28,355 bases of DNA from JAQBDA01 sp964525785 (GCA_964525785.1 CAZGIX010000044.1:1-28355), one strand, 5' to 3'; shown: positions 6,048 through 14,485, counted from the stretch's first letter. Made by a program: numbers and translations. Notes: a model not told the origin generated them from the letters alone.

Positions 6048-7553
6048 ATGATTTCATTCGAACAATTCGAAGTATGGTTTGTCACAGGAAGCCAACATTT
6101 ATACGGCGAGGCTGCGCTCAGGATAGTGGCAGGGCATTCACAGGAAATGGCGCGGGTTATGACCGAGTCGGGTAAGCTGCCGGTCAAAGTCGTCTACAAA
6201 CCAATCGTTACCACCCCCGACGCCATCACTGCCATCTGCAGGGAGGCTAACAATGCCCCCGATTGTGTCGGGCTGATCACCTGGATGCACACCTTCTCCC
6301 CGGCAAAAATGTGGATCGCTGGATTGAGTGCGCTCAATAAACCCTTTGCGCACCTGCATACGCAGTTCAACCGCGAGCTGCCCTGGGGTGAGATCGACAT
6401 GGATTTCATGAATCTCAACCAATCTGCGCATGGTGACCGGGAATTTGGGTTTATCGGCAGCCGGATGCGGCTAAACCGCAAAGTCATCGTTGGATATTGG
6501 CAGGACGAGGATATCCTATACCAGCTCGCCACCTGGATGCGAGCTGCCTGCGCCTGGCACGATATGCAGGGGATGAAGATCGCCCGTTTTGGCGATAACA
6601 TGCGCGAAGTGGCAGTCACTGAGGGCGATAAGGTGGAAGCCCAGATCCGGCTGGGATATTCGGTCAGCGGGTACGGGTTAGGTGAGCTTGTAAATGAAGT
6701 CAACCGCGTCGCGGATGCTGATATTGAAGGGCTGTTGGCTGAATACGACGATCGCTACCTGGTCAGCGGCGCTTTGAAGCAAAATGGCAGCCAACGAGAA
6801 GCGTTGCGCCAGGCTGCCCGCATCGAAGCCGGCTTACGGGCTTTTCTGGAACAAGGCCAATACAAAGCGTTCACAACCACCTTTGAAGATCTGCACGGGT
6901 TAACGCAGCTCCCCGGTCTGGCGGTTCAACGGCTAATGGCGGAGGGTTACGGTTTCGGTGCCGAAGGAGACTGGAAGACGGCTGCACTGGTGCGCGCTAT
7001 GAAGGTCATGGGAGCAGGCATGGAGGGCGGCACATCCTTCATGGAGGACTACACCTACGACCTGGATGAGCGTACGCCCAAAGTCCTCGGGGCCCACATG
7101 CTGGAAGTGTGCGAATCAGTTGCCGGGCATAAACCTGCGCTCGAGATCCACCCGCTGTCTATAGGTGGTAAATCCGACCCGCCCAGGCTGGTGTTCGATA
7201 TCCGCAATGGCCCGGCGGTCAATGCCACGCTGCTCGATCTGGGCAACCGCTTCCGAATGGTTGTTAATGAAGTAGATGTCGTCTCGCCGGATAAGCCCTT
7301 ATCGAAACTGCCGGTTGCGCGAGCGGTTTGGGTGCCACGCCCGGACCTGAAGACAGCCGCGGCAGCCTGGATCCTGGCGGGCGGCGCGCACCATACCGGT
7401 TTCAGCCACGCCGTGACGGCGGAACATCTGCAGGATTTTGCCGGGATGGCAGGCATTGAGTTTCTGCTGATCGATGAAGATACCCAGCTCCCAGCATGGG
7501 AAAAAGAGCTGCGCTGGAATGAGATGTTCTACCTTTTAGCCAGAGGGCTGTGA
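6048..7553 (+). CDS. araA: L-arabinose isomerase
   Basis: Converts L-arabinose to L-ribulose in the cytoplasm, Mn-dependent. The protein is 501 residues (E. coli AraA is 500) and aligns end to end with it: EVWFVTGSQHLYG near the start, HTFSPAKMW, MDFMNLNQSAHG, FTTTFEDLHGL, GEGDWKTA-type and GGTSFMEDYTY blocks, and a C-terminal LRWNEMFY. The metal/catalytic residues Glu306, Glu333, His350 and His449 (AEGDWK, FMEDY, GAHMLEVC, GAHHTGFSH) are present. Two adjacent ATGs exist (6045, 6048). I chose 6048 because AAGGGGAGG ends at 6043, and the N-terminus then matches the length of E. coli AraA. No araB or araD is seen nearby, so arabinose use depends on genes elsewhere, or the enzyme works on another pentose. 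Confidence 0.97.
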   Translation: MISFEQFEVWFVTGSQHLYGEAALRIVAGHSQEMARVMTESGKLPVKVVYKPIVTTPDAITAICREANNAPDCVGLITWMHTFSPAKMWIAGLSALNKPFAHLHTQFNRELPWGEIDMDFMNLNQSAHGDREFGFIGSRMRLNRKVIVGYWQDEDILYQLATWMRAACAWHDMQGMKIARFGDNMREVAVTEGDKVEAQIRLGYSVSGYGLGELVNEVNRVADADIEGLLAEYDDRYLVSGALKQNGSQREALRQAARIEAGLRAFLEQGQYKAFTTTFEDLHGLTQLPGLAVQRLMAEGYGFGAEGDWKTAALVRAMKVMGAGMEGGTSFMEDYTYDLDERTPKVLGAHMLEVCESVAGHKPALEIHPLSIGGKSDPPRLVFDIRNGPAVNATLLDLGNRFRMVVNEVDVVSPDKPLSKLPVARAVWVPRPDLKTAAAAWILAGGAHHTGFSHAVTAEHLQDFAGMAGIEFLLIDEDTQLPAWEKELRWNEMFYLLARGL

Positions 7554-7632
7554 GATACGCTCGATTTTATGAGCGCCTGCACGAACATTGTATTATGATT
7601 GTGGTTCAATCCAGGTGATCAAAGGCAACCTT

Positions 7633-8622
7633 TTGCGCTTTTACCGGCAATTCTTATTCGCCGCTGTACTGCTGTCTTTGGCGTTGGGATGCCGGCAGCT
7701 GCCAGGCGCCCCGACCTCTGTCTCTACCGAACCCTCACCCACCTCGACCGTCATGGATCAGCGCGAGTATAAGGTACACCTGGACCTGAAACTGGTAAAT
7801 GAAGGTCCGGGTCAGCCGTCAAAACAAAACCTGTGGTTGGCGTTAATCCGCAGCATCCCTCCCTATCAAGAAGTGCTTTCTATGGAGGTTACCCCTTCCG
7901 AATACACCCCAATCACAGATGAATACGGCAACCGGTATGCCGAGTTCGATTTCTCAAACCATCCCGCCGGAGAATCCAGGATAGTGAACATAGAGTACCG
8001 TCTCGTGGTCAACGAGCTGGCCTATGATTTAACCACCTGCGAAGGGGCAACGCTGGATGTTTTCACCCAGCCAGAAGAGCATATCGAATCCGCCAATCCC
8101 CAAATAACTGCTCTGGTAAACCAGCTTTCACAGGGCATAGAAAACGACTGCCAACAAGTGCGGTCGTTTTATGACTTTATTGGCGATGAGTTGGTCTACA
8201 GTTTCAACGGCAACAACTGGGGGGCGCAAGCTGCCTTGGGTCCAATGGGCGCCGACTGTACCGAATATGCTTCGTTGCTCGCAGCCCTCAGCCGGGCACA
8301 GGGTATCCCAGCGCGCTATTATGAAGGCTTATTATCCCTGGAAGACGAAGATCAATCCCTCGCCCGTGTTGAACATGCCTGGGTGGATGTTTACCTGCCG
8401 GGGATTGGTTGGGTGGCGATGGATCCCACTTTGGGGCGCTCGTCAATTTACCGGGAGACCTATTTTGCTCACTATACCCCAGATCACATTATCGTTACAA
8501 CCGGGGCCAATCCTTCCACTCTGCGGGGCAGCAGCTATTGGACGCACCTCTATTGGCCAGGAGATAGCACACGCATCCATATCGAAGCGGGACAGTGGCA
8601 GATCACGCCTGTGGTTGAGTAG
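7633..8622 (+). CDS. transglutaminase-like lipoprotein
   Basis: 329 residues from the TTG at 7633, chosen because AAAGG lies 7 nt upstream and it gives a compact signal peptide; GTG 7615 and TTG 7588 are in-frame alternatives without a ribosome site. The lipobox is LALGC (Cys20), so the protein is exported and lipid-anchored. After a Thr/Ser linker comes a beta-rich N-terminal domain, then a transglutaminase-like (papain-fold) core with Cys209 (ADCTEYASLLAALSRAQGIPAR), His248 (EHAWVDVYLPGIGW) and Asp264 (AMDPTLG), the complete triad. Proteins of this kind are usually cysteine proteases/amidases or crosslinkers at the cell surface; the substrate is unknown. It converges with the URO-D gene 42 bp downstream, with no obvious terminator between them. 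Confidence 0.85.
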   Translation: MRFYRQFLFAAVLLSLALGCRQLPGAPTSVSTEPSPTSTVMDQREYKVHLDLKLVNEGPGQPSKQNLWLALIRSIPPYQEVLSMEVTPSEYTPITDEYGNRYAEFDFSNHPAGESRIVNIEYRLVVNELAYDLTTCEGATLDVFTQPEEHIESANPQITALVNQLSQGIENDCQQVRSFYDFIGDELVYSFNGNNWGAQAALGPMGADCTEYASLLAALSRAQGIPARYYEGLLSLEDEDQSLARVEHAWVDVYLPGIGWVAMDPTLGRSSIYRETYFAHYTPDHIIVTTGANPSTLRGSSYWTHLYWPGDSTRIHIEAGQWQITPVVE

Positions 8623-8664
8623 ATGGTTGTGTAGGCAGCGCCTGGTTTTCGTGCCATGATCGAT

Positions 8665-9810
8665 TCAATACCTACCGTATTCCATCGCGGTGTCGAACAA
8701 AGCGACAATGTTCTGCGGCGGGACTTGAGCCTGGATGTTGTGAACGGCGGCAAAGACAAAGCCGCCGCCGGGGGCTAAGTCGTCGATGCGGCGCCTGACC
8801 TCATCGACCACCTCCGCCGGAGTCCCGAAGGGCAGAACTCGCTGGGTGTCGATGCCGCCCCAAAATGTAATTTCTTTGCCGTAGGTTTGTTTTAATCGTT
8901 TCGTATCCATCCCGCGTGCCGAGACCTGCACCGGGTTGAGGATGTCGAAGCCGAGGTCGATTAAATCCGGGATCAGTTCGAATACAGCTCCACAGGCGTG
9001 GAAGAAGAGTTTTGCGTCTGTTTTCTTCTTTATGGCTTCAACCAGCCGGCGCTGCTTGGGCTTGACCATCTTACGGTAGGTTTCCGGGTTGATCATCCAG
9101 CCATTCTGTGTGTTGACATCGTCCCAATACGTGAAAACCTGGATATACTGCCCCACCTCATCGAGATAATTGTTGCACGACTCGATATAGATATCGGTGA
9201 TTTGCTCCATCAGCCGGTCAGCGAATTTGGGCTCGGCCGCTAAAGCCATCAAGAAGTTTTGCATTCCTATTGTGCGTGACGGCTGCTCAAATATCCCTCC
9301 ACCGATCACTGCACTGCCGACCAGGGCGTAATCGGTGTTCTCGTATAGATACTTTGCTTGCTCACTCAATTGCAAAATATATTCCCTTGGGTCGGGACGC
9401 GGACAGTCATAATTGTCGAGCGCCTCGATCGTGAATTCTTTGATCGGGAAGTCGACCCAGTCGAAGTAATACCCGCCTTCCTTCGGCATGTGCAGCTTGG
9501 AGCCCCAACGATCGATGAAGGCGTAATAAGCACCCTCTTCGAAGACCTTCAAGCCAGGCGCGGTGGCAGCAGGCAGTTGCACCATGCGGAAATCCACGCC
9601 AAAGCGCTGCATCAGGGCTTCATCCACATAGGGGAGCTGCTGGACGTAATCCAGCATTTTGATCTGCTCGAGAGGCATGCCGAGATGCTCTTTGAGCGGG
9701 ATATACGCGCTCTTCGTGATCGAAGAAACGATCGTTGCCCCAAGATCAATTGGTATCCGGTCTGGCTCTTTATGATCCAGCGCCAGCAGCACCCGTTGGC
9801 GCGAGTTCAT
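8665..9810 (-). CDS. uroporphyrinogen decarboxylase (URO-D) family protein, methyltransferase-like
   Basis: 381 residues. It begins with the family signature NSRQRVLLALDHKEPDRIP and has the HACG motif (271-274), DLGFDILNPVQ, KEITFWGGIDTQRVLPFGTP and HNIQAQVPPQNI. These are features of the MtaA/CmuA-like branch of the superfamily, in which the His/Cys bind Zn and activate thiol or corrinoid methyl groups, not of heme-pathway HemE. It is the last gene of the sugar ABC operon, only 1 nt after the permease stop, with its ribosome site (GGCGGA) inside the permease gene. Its role is not known. Coupling to an importer suggests processing of the imported compound, possibly a methylated or otherwise modified sugar. 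That is inference. Confidence 0.88.
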   Translation of the reverse strand: MNSRQRVLLALDHKEPDRIPIDLGATIVSSITKSAYIPLKEHLGMPLEQIKMLDYVQQLPYVDEALMQRFGVDFRMVQLPAATAPGLKVFEEGAYYAFIDRWGSKLHMPKEGGYYFDWVDFPIKEFTIEALDNYDCPRPDPREYILQLSEQAKYLYENTDYALVGSAVIGGGIFEQPSRTIGMQNFLMALAAEPKFADRLMEQITDIYIESCNNYLDEVGQYIQVFTYWDDVNTQNGWMINPETYRKMVKPKQRRLVEAIKKKTDAKLFFHACGAVFELIPDLIDLGFDILNPVQVSARGMDTKRLKQTYGKEITFWGGIDTQRVLPFGTPAEVVDEVRRRIDDLAPGGGFVFAAVHNIQAQVPPQNIVALFDTAMEYGRY

Positions 9811-9811
9811 G

Positions 9812-10852
9812 CTATTCCGCCCGTTTCCGCAAGTAAGAGTGCATAATCACCGATAGCACGATGATAAATCCATAGATCAGCTGGGTCCAGAAGCCGGTCA
9901 AACCGACCGCAACGGTAGCAGCCTCGATGGTACCGATGATAAAAGCTCCGATGAAAGTTCCCAGGATCGTACCGACTCCGCCGAAGACGGACGTACCACC
10001 CAGAAAGACGGAGGCCAGCGTGCTCAATAAATAAGCATCGCCCAGGCTGGGCCATAAATAGGCAACGTAGAAAGCAGCGATCAAACCGGCGAAGGCTGCG
10101 ACTAGGCCTACCAGCATGAAGGCTTGGGTGCGGGTGCGCCCGGTATTGATGCCCATCAATTCCGCGCTGTTGATATTGTCGCCAACCAGGTAAATGTGCG
10201 CGCCAAACCGATGGCGGTTCAGCAGCACCCATCCAAGTATGGTAATGATGACCAGCCAGACCATCTGCATGGGTAAGTACCCGGCGATCTTGCCAACCAG
10301 CAAGGGGTGAAACACCGTTTGCTTAATAAACTCCAGGCTGTAATTGCCACCCGAGAGAAGCACTAGCACAGCGCCTCGCCAGAAGAACTGCGTCCCGAGG
10401 GTAACGACAAGCGAAGGAAGGCCAAATTTGACGATAATAAAGCCATTGATCCAGCCGATTATGGTCCCAGTCAACAGGGCGGCAACAATCGCCAGGAATA
10501 CCTGAATGTTCGCATTACCGATGAAGGCTGTTCCGTCGTATGTAAAATGGAACGCCACCATTCCCATAGCCATGATCGATGGGAATGAGAGATCGATCTC
10601 CTTGGCGATCACCACTATGGTCAGGGGAATTGCGATGATGGCAAAGAAGGGGATCGTCAACATGAAGGCATAATAAATCTGTGGGGATAAAAAGGTTTCG
10701 GGGGCAGAAATGATAAAGATCAGCCACAAGGCCAGGAGGACCCCTATGATTCCAAGCTGTGTGCTGTTCTGGCGGGCAAATCTCCGCACGCTGAAGGGCA
10801 CTTTATAGTGCTGGGTGAGTTCGGGTGTAATACTATCGGCTTGAGATTTCAT
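9812..10852 (-). CDS. sugar ABC transporter permease (RbsC-like)
   Basis: 346 residues, about nine or ten membrane segments, of the BPD_transp_2 family that includes RbsC, XylH and FrcC. The conserved cytoplasmic coupling region is visible as NRHRFGAHIYLVGDN followed by SAELMGINTGRTR. The N-terminal 40 residues are soluble, so it is slightly longer than RbsC. It most probably works as a homodimer, because only one permease gene is present. The start ATG follows an AGGGAT ribosome site; the gene lies 22 nt after the ATPase gene. Confidence 0.93.
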   Translation of the reverse strand: MKSQADSITPELTQHYKVPFSVRRFARQNSTQLGIIGVLLALWLIFIISAPETFLSPQIYYAFMLTIPFFAIIAIPLTIVVIAKEIDLSFPSIMAMGMVAFHFTYDGTAFIGNANIQVFLAIVAALLTGTIIGWINGFIIVKFGLPSLVVTLGTQFFWRGAVLVLLSGGNYSLEFIKQTVFHPLLVGKIAGYLPMQMVWLVIITILGWVLLNRHRFGAHIYLVGDNINSAELMGINTGRTRTQAFMLVGLVAAFAGLIAAFYVAYLWPSLGDAYLLSTLASVFLGGTSVFGGVGTILGTFIGAFIIGTIEAATVAVGLTGFWTQLIYGFIIVLSVIMHSYLRKRAE

Positions 10853-10874
10853 TGGTTACATCCCTGTTGATCGG

Positions 10875-11633
10875 TCAATCGAGGCTGCCGGTTTCTGCAA
10901 CACGGACCATCTTATCCATTAATTCGCTGAGGCCGATATTTTTTGGCAGGAATTCTCCGGCAACTTTTCCGCGGTCGATCACCACCACGCGATCGGCGAC
11001 ATTGTAAACATGCAGGATGTTGTGGTCAATAAAAATGGCGGATTTGCCGGCTTCCTTGATGCCATTGACGAAGTTGACCAGCTTGGCCGTCTCTTTCAGC
11101 GAGAGACCCATGGTAGGTTCGTCAAGGATGATGATTTCGGCGTCGAAGAAAAGGGCGCGTACGATGGCTACGCCTTGCTTTTCGCCGCCGGAATACTTGC
11201 CAACCCGTGAATCAGGACTGACTGCCTGGGAGGTAAAGCCCATGGATTGGGCCATCAGTCGATGAGTTTCATCCTTCATCCGTTGAATATCGAGGAACCC
11301 CCAGGAGTAGCAGAGTTCTCGTCCGAGAAAGATATTGCGCCACAAGGTCTGCAATTCAGCCAGTGCCCGTTCTTGATAAACGGTCTCCACACCTAATTGT
11401 CTGGCTTTGGGAACTGTGAGGTTTTCCATTTTCTGACCGTTGAAATAGACCTCACCGCTAGTGGGTTGATAATAACCAGTGATGATCTTGATCAACGTGG
11501 ATTTTCCAGCGCCATTATCGCCCAGCAGGCCTACAACTTCATTCCGGCCCAGATGAAAGTTGATATTCTCAAGCGCTTTGACCTCTCCGAAGGATTTTGA
11601 CACGTTCTTAAGTTCGAGGCGATATTCTTCCAT
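10875..11633 (-). CDS. sugar ABC transporter ATP-binding protein, single nucleotide-binding domain
   Basis: 252 residues with one complete ABC domain: Walker A GLLGDNGAGKST (35-46), Q-loop Gln87, signature YSGGEKQ (147-153), Walker B IIILDEPT (167-174), and switch His204 (FIDHN). RbsA and XylG carry two fused ABC domains (about 500 residues), whereas this is the half-size FrcA-like form and must dimerise. It energises the RbsC-like permease encoded next. A GGAG ribosome site lies 9 nt before the ATG. The carboxylate in Walker B is normal, so the enzyme should be active. Confidence 0.94.
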   Translation of the reverse strand: MEEYRLELKNVSKSFGEVKALENINFHLGRNEVVGLLGDNGAGKSTLIKIITGYYQPTSGEVYFNGQKMENLTVPKARQLGVETVYQERALAELQTLWRNIFLGRELCYSWGFLDIQRMKDETHRLMAQSMGFTSQAVSPDSRVGKYSGGEKQGVAIVRALFFDAEIIILDEPTMGLSLKETAKLVNFVNGIKEAGKSAIFIDHNILHVYNVADRVVVIDRGKVAGEFLPKNIGLSELMDKMVRVAETGSLD

Positions 11634-11700
11634 AAAAATCGACTCCGTTCCGTCAGTGGATTATGCGTATGCTTTAGAATCTCATATTTTTATGAAAATG

Positions 11701-11748
11701 GCAAGGGCTAAATGGCAAGAATGTCATCTTGAGCCATCTAGCCCTTGC
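11701..11748 (-). promoter_or_regulatory. intercistronic stem-loop between binding-protein and ATPase genes
   Basis: GCAAGGGCTA (11701-11710) pairs perfectly with TAGCCCTTGC (11739-11748), and after one mismatch ATGGC (11712-11716) pairs with GCCAT (11733-11737). The hairpin lies within the 176-nt gap after the binding-protein stop. Such hairpins commonly protect the binding-protein mRNA or partially terminate transcription, giving more binding protein than transporter. Only a short TTTT follows on the - strand, so a partial terminator is possible. Confidence 0.6.
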
Positions 11749-11809
11749 ATGTTTTTCTACTTAACCGTCAGAGACATCAACATGTCAACAGGGAAGGATC
11801 GATCCTGCT

Positions 11810-12889
11810 TTAGCGAATCTGCTGCTCCACCAACGGGGCCAGTTGCTCGATATTGTCTTTGTCCGCAAAGCCCGCGCCCGTGTCGATCAGCAGACCGGAG
11901 AAACCGTAGTTATGGGTGAGACAAATCTGCAGAACACCGAAGTAGCCTTGCAGGAACTGTTGCTGGTCGATCACCAGCTGTAGCCAGCCACTCTGGATCG
12001 CTGTAACAGCATTTCCGGACATATCGAAACCGGCAGCATAGACCTCACCTGGCTGCTTGCCGGCGGCTTCCAGGAAGGACTGCACGGTGCCTGTCAGGTT
12101 ACCGTGATCGGTCACCATGAGCTTAATATCCGGGTTGGCAGACATGATGCCGGCGAAGATCGGCACGCCGGCGGCCGCCTCCGCGTTGGTGGCGTCGTCG
12201 ATTTCCTGGTAGACTACCTCCAGGCCAGACTCTTCGAGAGCATCGACAATGCCCTTGGTGCGCTCGCCGCGACCTGCCTGGGCGAGCAACCCCCAGACGA
12301 AGGCTTTGTCGCCCGCCTGCACGCCTGACCGCTTCACGGCTTCCATGCCCACGGCATGGCCAGCGTCGTAGAGGATGGCGCCCACGTAGCCGAAACCGTT
12401 GGTGCTGTATTTGGCTTGCGCTTCTGGCAATTGTGTGTTCATGCTGGTCACGAGAATGCCCTTCGACTCAGCATCATCAATGAGGGGATCGAAAGCAGCA
12501 TCACCGGGATGTCCCATGATGACAATGCCGTCGGGGTTGGTTGCAGCGGCTTGTGTGAACTGGCTTGTCATCTTTGCCGGATCCCAGTCGGACCACACGT
12601 ATTCCACATCCGCACCCGTATCAGCGGCTGCGGCAACAGCGCCGTTGTAGACCACGGTCTCAAAGCCACCGCCTGGTGATCCACCTGGGAAAAAGACAAT
12701 TTTAGTGCCGGAGCACCACTTACCCTCAGCGGCAGGCGCAGCACCCTCGGTGGTCTCGGGTTCGCTTGGAGCTTCAGTCACAGCCGCTTCCTCCGTGGCT
12801 TGCTCGGTAGCGGTCGGTTGCGCCCCACATGCAGCAAGCAACAGGCTGAAGATTAGAATTATTATGAGGTACACAGGCAACTTACGCAT
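11810..12889 (-). CDS. sugar ABC transporter substrate-binding lipoprotein
   Basis: 359 residues from the ATG at 12889. That start is preferred over the in-frame codon 45 nt upstream because AGGAG lies 8 nt before it and a clean lipoprotein signal results (LLLAAC, Cys21). An acidic Thr/Glu/Pro linker follows to about residue 55, then a type I periplasmic-binding fold of the Peripla_BP_4 family (RbsB/XylF-like): KIVFFPGG near its start, NPDGIVIMGHPGDAAFDPLI, SKGILVTSMNT, and a C-terminal QSGWLQLVIDQQQFLQGY. It captures substrate outside the membrane and delivers it to the permease. The specific sugar cannot be read from the sequence; the ribose/xylose/fructose class is likely. Confidence 0.92.
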   Translation of the reverse strand: MRKLPVYLIIILIFSLLLAACGAQPTATEQATEEAAVTEAPSEPETTEGAAPAAEGKWCSGTKIVFFPGGSPGGGFETVVYNGAVAAAADTGADVEYVWSDWDPAKMTSQFTQAAATNPDGIVIMGHPGDAAFDPLIDDAESKGILVTSMNTQLPEAQAKYSTNGFGYVGAILYDAGHAVGMEAVKRSGVQAGDKAFVWGLLAQAGRGERTKGIVDALEESGLEVVYQEIDDATNAEAAAGVPIFAGIMSANPDIKLMVTDHGNLTGTVQSFLEAAGKQPGEVYAAGFDMSGNAVTAIQSGWLQLVIDQQQFLQGYFGVLQICLTHNYGFSGLLIDTGAGFADKDNIEQLAPLVEQQIR

Positions 12890-12949
12890 CTTTTCATCTC
12901 CTACTCTATTCAGGTTATGGATTGAGTGAACCACAATTTGATAAGGCGT

Positions 12950-12955
12950 ATTATA
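12950..12955 (-). promoter_or_regulatory. possible -10 box for the sugar ABC operon
   Basis: On the - strand TATAAT lies at 12955-12950, placing transcription start near 12943 and leaving a leader of about 54 nt before the binding-protein ATG. No acceptable -35 hexamer is found at 16-18 nt, so activation by a regulator is plausible. Confidence 0.4.
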
Positions 12956-13054
12956 TAATCATTGACACCTCCTCGCGTGTAATTCGTTCAGCATCGATGG
13001 GAATACTGACATATGAAGTTACCGACGATGAATTGATGAATTACCATCCTGATT

Positions 13055-13072
13055 GTTAACGTTACCGTTATC
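13055..13072. promoter_or_regulatory. LacI-family-like operator palindrome
   Basis: TAACG (13057-13061) and CGTTA (13066-13070) form an inverted repeat around TTAC, inside TGTTAACGTTACCGTTATC. Many LacI/GalR-type repressors of sugar genes bind such sites. It lies about 100 bp upstream of the possible -10 box of the ABC operon, and about 120 bp upstream of the lipase promoter. No LacI gene is present in the window. Confidence 0.4.
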
Positions 13073-13190
13073 GATCACGAGAACAATTACATATTAGCAA
13101 ATAATAATTGGTGTGTCAATGGGTCGCCTTTTTTATCCACTGACAAACAACAACCCTTCTGCTGCTCGTTGGCAGACCAGACGTGGAAAG

Positions 13191-13219
13191 TTGTATAAAA
13201 AATCACAATTTGTTATAAT
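13191..13219 (+). promoter_or_regulatory. promoter of the lipase-like gene
   Basis: TTGTAT (13191-13196) is 17 nt from a perfect TATAAT (13214-13219) that carries the extended -10 TG (13211-13212). Transcription would start near 13226, giving a leader of about 120 nt. Confidence 0.6.
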
Positions 13220-13344
13220 AACCATACAGCCCGCAGTTTTAAGTGTAATACAGAATACTCTGTGCTAAGCGCGATTGTCCCTCCTCAACCCCCTTCTTCA
13301 ATGGATCTTATTAGGAAGCCAGAGTCGGACCAGGAGAAATTGCT

Positions 13345-14274
13345 ATGCATAGTACAACTTTCAGCATGAAATCTCCGGATGGTTCGGAGATATTCGTATA
13401 CAAGTGGGCACCAGAGGCCGGGGTTAAGCCCAAAGGCGCGGTGCAGATTGCCCATGGCGCAGCAGAACATGCCCTGCGCTACGAGCGCTTTGGTCGATTC
13501 TTAGCCCTCGCAGGTTACGTTGTCTATGCCAACGATCACCGCGGTCACGGCAAGACGTGCGGCGGTCTGGAGAAGCGGGGCATCGCTGGACCGGATGGCT
13601 GGAACGGCATTATGGACGACGTTCACCAGCTCACCGAGATCATCCGCAAAGAGAATCCCGGACTACCGTTCTTCTTCTTCGGGCACAGCATGGGGTCGCT
13701 GATCGCCCAGGGATATATTCAGAAGTGGGGCAGCGGGCTGAAAGGGGCCATCCTTTCGGGCACCTTCGGTTCGCTGGGCGGCGATCCGGCAGCTATTGCC
13801 CTCCTGGCAGAGCAGGCAGCCCAGGCGATGGGCTACGAGGCGCCATCGCCGGTCTTCACCGGCATGTTTGCTTCATTCAACCAGCAGTTCCAGCCGGGCA
13901 AGACCGGTATGGAGTGGCTGTCACGCGATGAAGCCGAGGTGCAGAAGTACGTAGACGACCCTTACTGCGGCTTCGCGTTCAGCAACCAGTTGGTGATCGA
14001 TATGTTCTCTGGCGCGGGCGGGATTTGGATTCCGGAAAATGAATCCCGCATCCCCAAGCAGCTGCCTCTGCTGGTTGTATCGGGTGAGCTGGATCCGGCT
14101 GGAGCGAACACGCTCTCGGTGAAGCAGCTGGTGGAGCGCTACAAGGCGAACGGCATGACGGATATTACGATGAAATTCTACCCACAGGCACGCCATGAGA
14201 TCCTGAATGAGACCAACCGCGATGAAGTCCAGCAGGAAATCTTGAACTGGATCGAGGCGGTCCTGGTAAAGTAA
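13345..14274 (+). CDS. monoacylglycerol-lipase-like alpha/beta hydrolase (lysophospholipase family)
   Basis: 309 residues, a serine hydrolase of the Hydrolase_4/S33 group. The nucleophile elbow is GHSMG with Ser115. The oxyanion region is QIAHGAAEHALRYERF (about 34-49), and NDHRGHGKT follows at 63-71. The acid is Asp250 in SGELDPAG and the base His284 in QARHEILNE, so the triad is complete. AGGAG lies 8 nt before the ATG. There is no signal peptide, so the protein is cytoplasmic and probably cleaves monoacylglycerols or similar esters. It is transcribed alone, with its own promoter, and converges with the aminotransferase gene downstream. Confidence 0.9.
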   Translation: MHSTTFSMKSPDGSEIFVYKWAPEAGVKPKGAVQIAHGAAEHALRYERFGRFLALAGYVVYANDHRGHGKTCGGLEKRGIAGPDGWNGIMDDVHQLTEIIRKENPGLPFFFFGHSMGSLIAQGYIQKWGSGLKGAILSGTFGSLGGDPAAIALLAEQAAQAMGYEAPSPVFTGMFASFNQQFQPGKTGMEWLSRDEAEVQKYVDDPYCGFAFSNQLVIDMFSGAGGIWIPENESRIPKQLPLLVVSGELDPAGANTLSVKQLVERYKANGMTDITMKFYPQARHEILNETNRDEVQQEILNWIEAVLVK

Positions 14275-14290
14275 CCCAAAGGGATACGTA

Positions 14291-14357
14291 GCAGGGGCAT
14301 TCACAAGGTGACATTTGTCGCAGCGTGTAGCGATCATTTCGACGAAGCAGCCCCTGC
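14291..14357. repeat. inverted repeat downstream of lipase gene
   Basis: GCAGGGGC (14291-14298) and GCCCCTGC (14350-14357) pair perfectly. Inside, TTTGTCG and CGACGAA can pair with one G-T wobble, so the 67 nt could form a long interrupted hairpin. There is no T-run. It may help to end the lipase transcript. Confidence 0.4.
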
Positions 14358-14424
14358 CAGTCCGTGCGATTGCTTCACCCGGGAAAAAACACCGGTTTCG
14401 CTATTGTTCGCCTGAAAGATGACA

Positions 14425-14461
14425 AACCGGGGTTCAGCGCTCCAGGCGTAGAACCCCGGTT
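14425..14461. terminator. likely bidirectional terminator hairpin between convergent genes
   Basis: AACCGGGGTTC (14425-14435) and GAACCCCGGTT (14451-14461) form a perfect 11-bp stem with a 15-nt loop. It lies 24 nt beyond the end of the aminotransferase gene (- strand) and about 150 nt beyond the lipase (+ strand). Neither side has a good T-tract, so it might be Rho-assisted or an RNA 3'-end protector. Confidence 0.6.
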
Positions 14462-14485
14462 AATCGACCCTTCAAGATCAACAAT

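Larger units (their letters stand above)
12890..13344. other. divergent intergenic region, AT-rich
   Basis: 455 bp between the divergently transcribed binding-protein and lipase genes. It holds the ribosome sites, the - strand -10 box, the operator-like palindrome and the + strand promoter described separately. It is clearly richer in A/T than the surrounding genes. I see no convincing gene or structural RNA in it. Confidence 0.6.

Noticed and set aside
5786..6187. - strand open frame across the gap before araA
   Set aside because: It overlaps the ends of both neighbouring genes and no family is recognised. The + strand small ORF in the same gap has better coding character.
8665..9810. hemE (heme-pathway uroporphyrinogen decarboxylase)
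   Set aside because: The sequence has the HACG and KEITFWGG-type blocks of the methyltransferase-like branch and lies in a sugar transport operon.
13119..13268. 49-codon + strand ORF upstream of the lipase
   Set aside because: It spans the extended -10 promoter, is AT-rich, and has no ribosome site.
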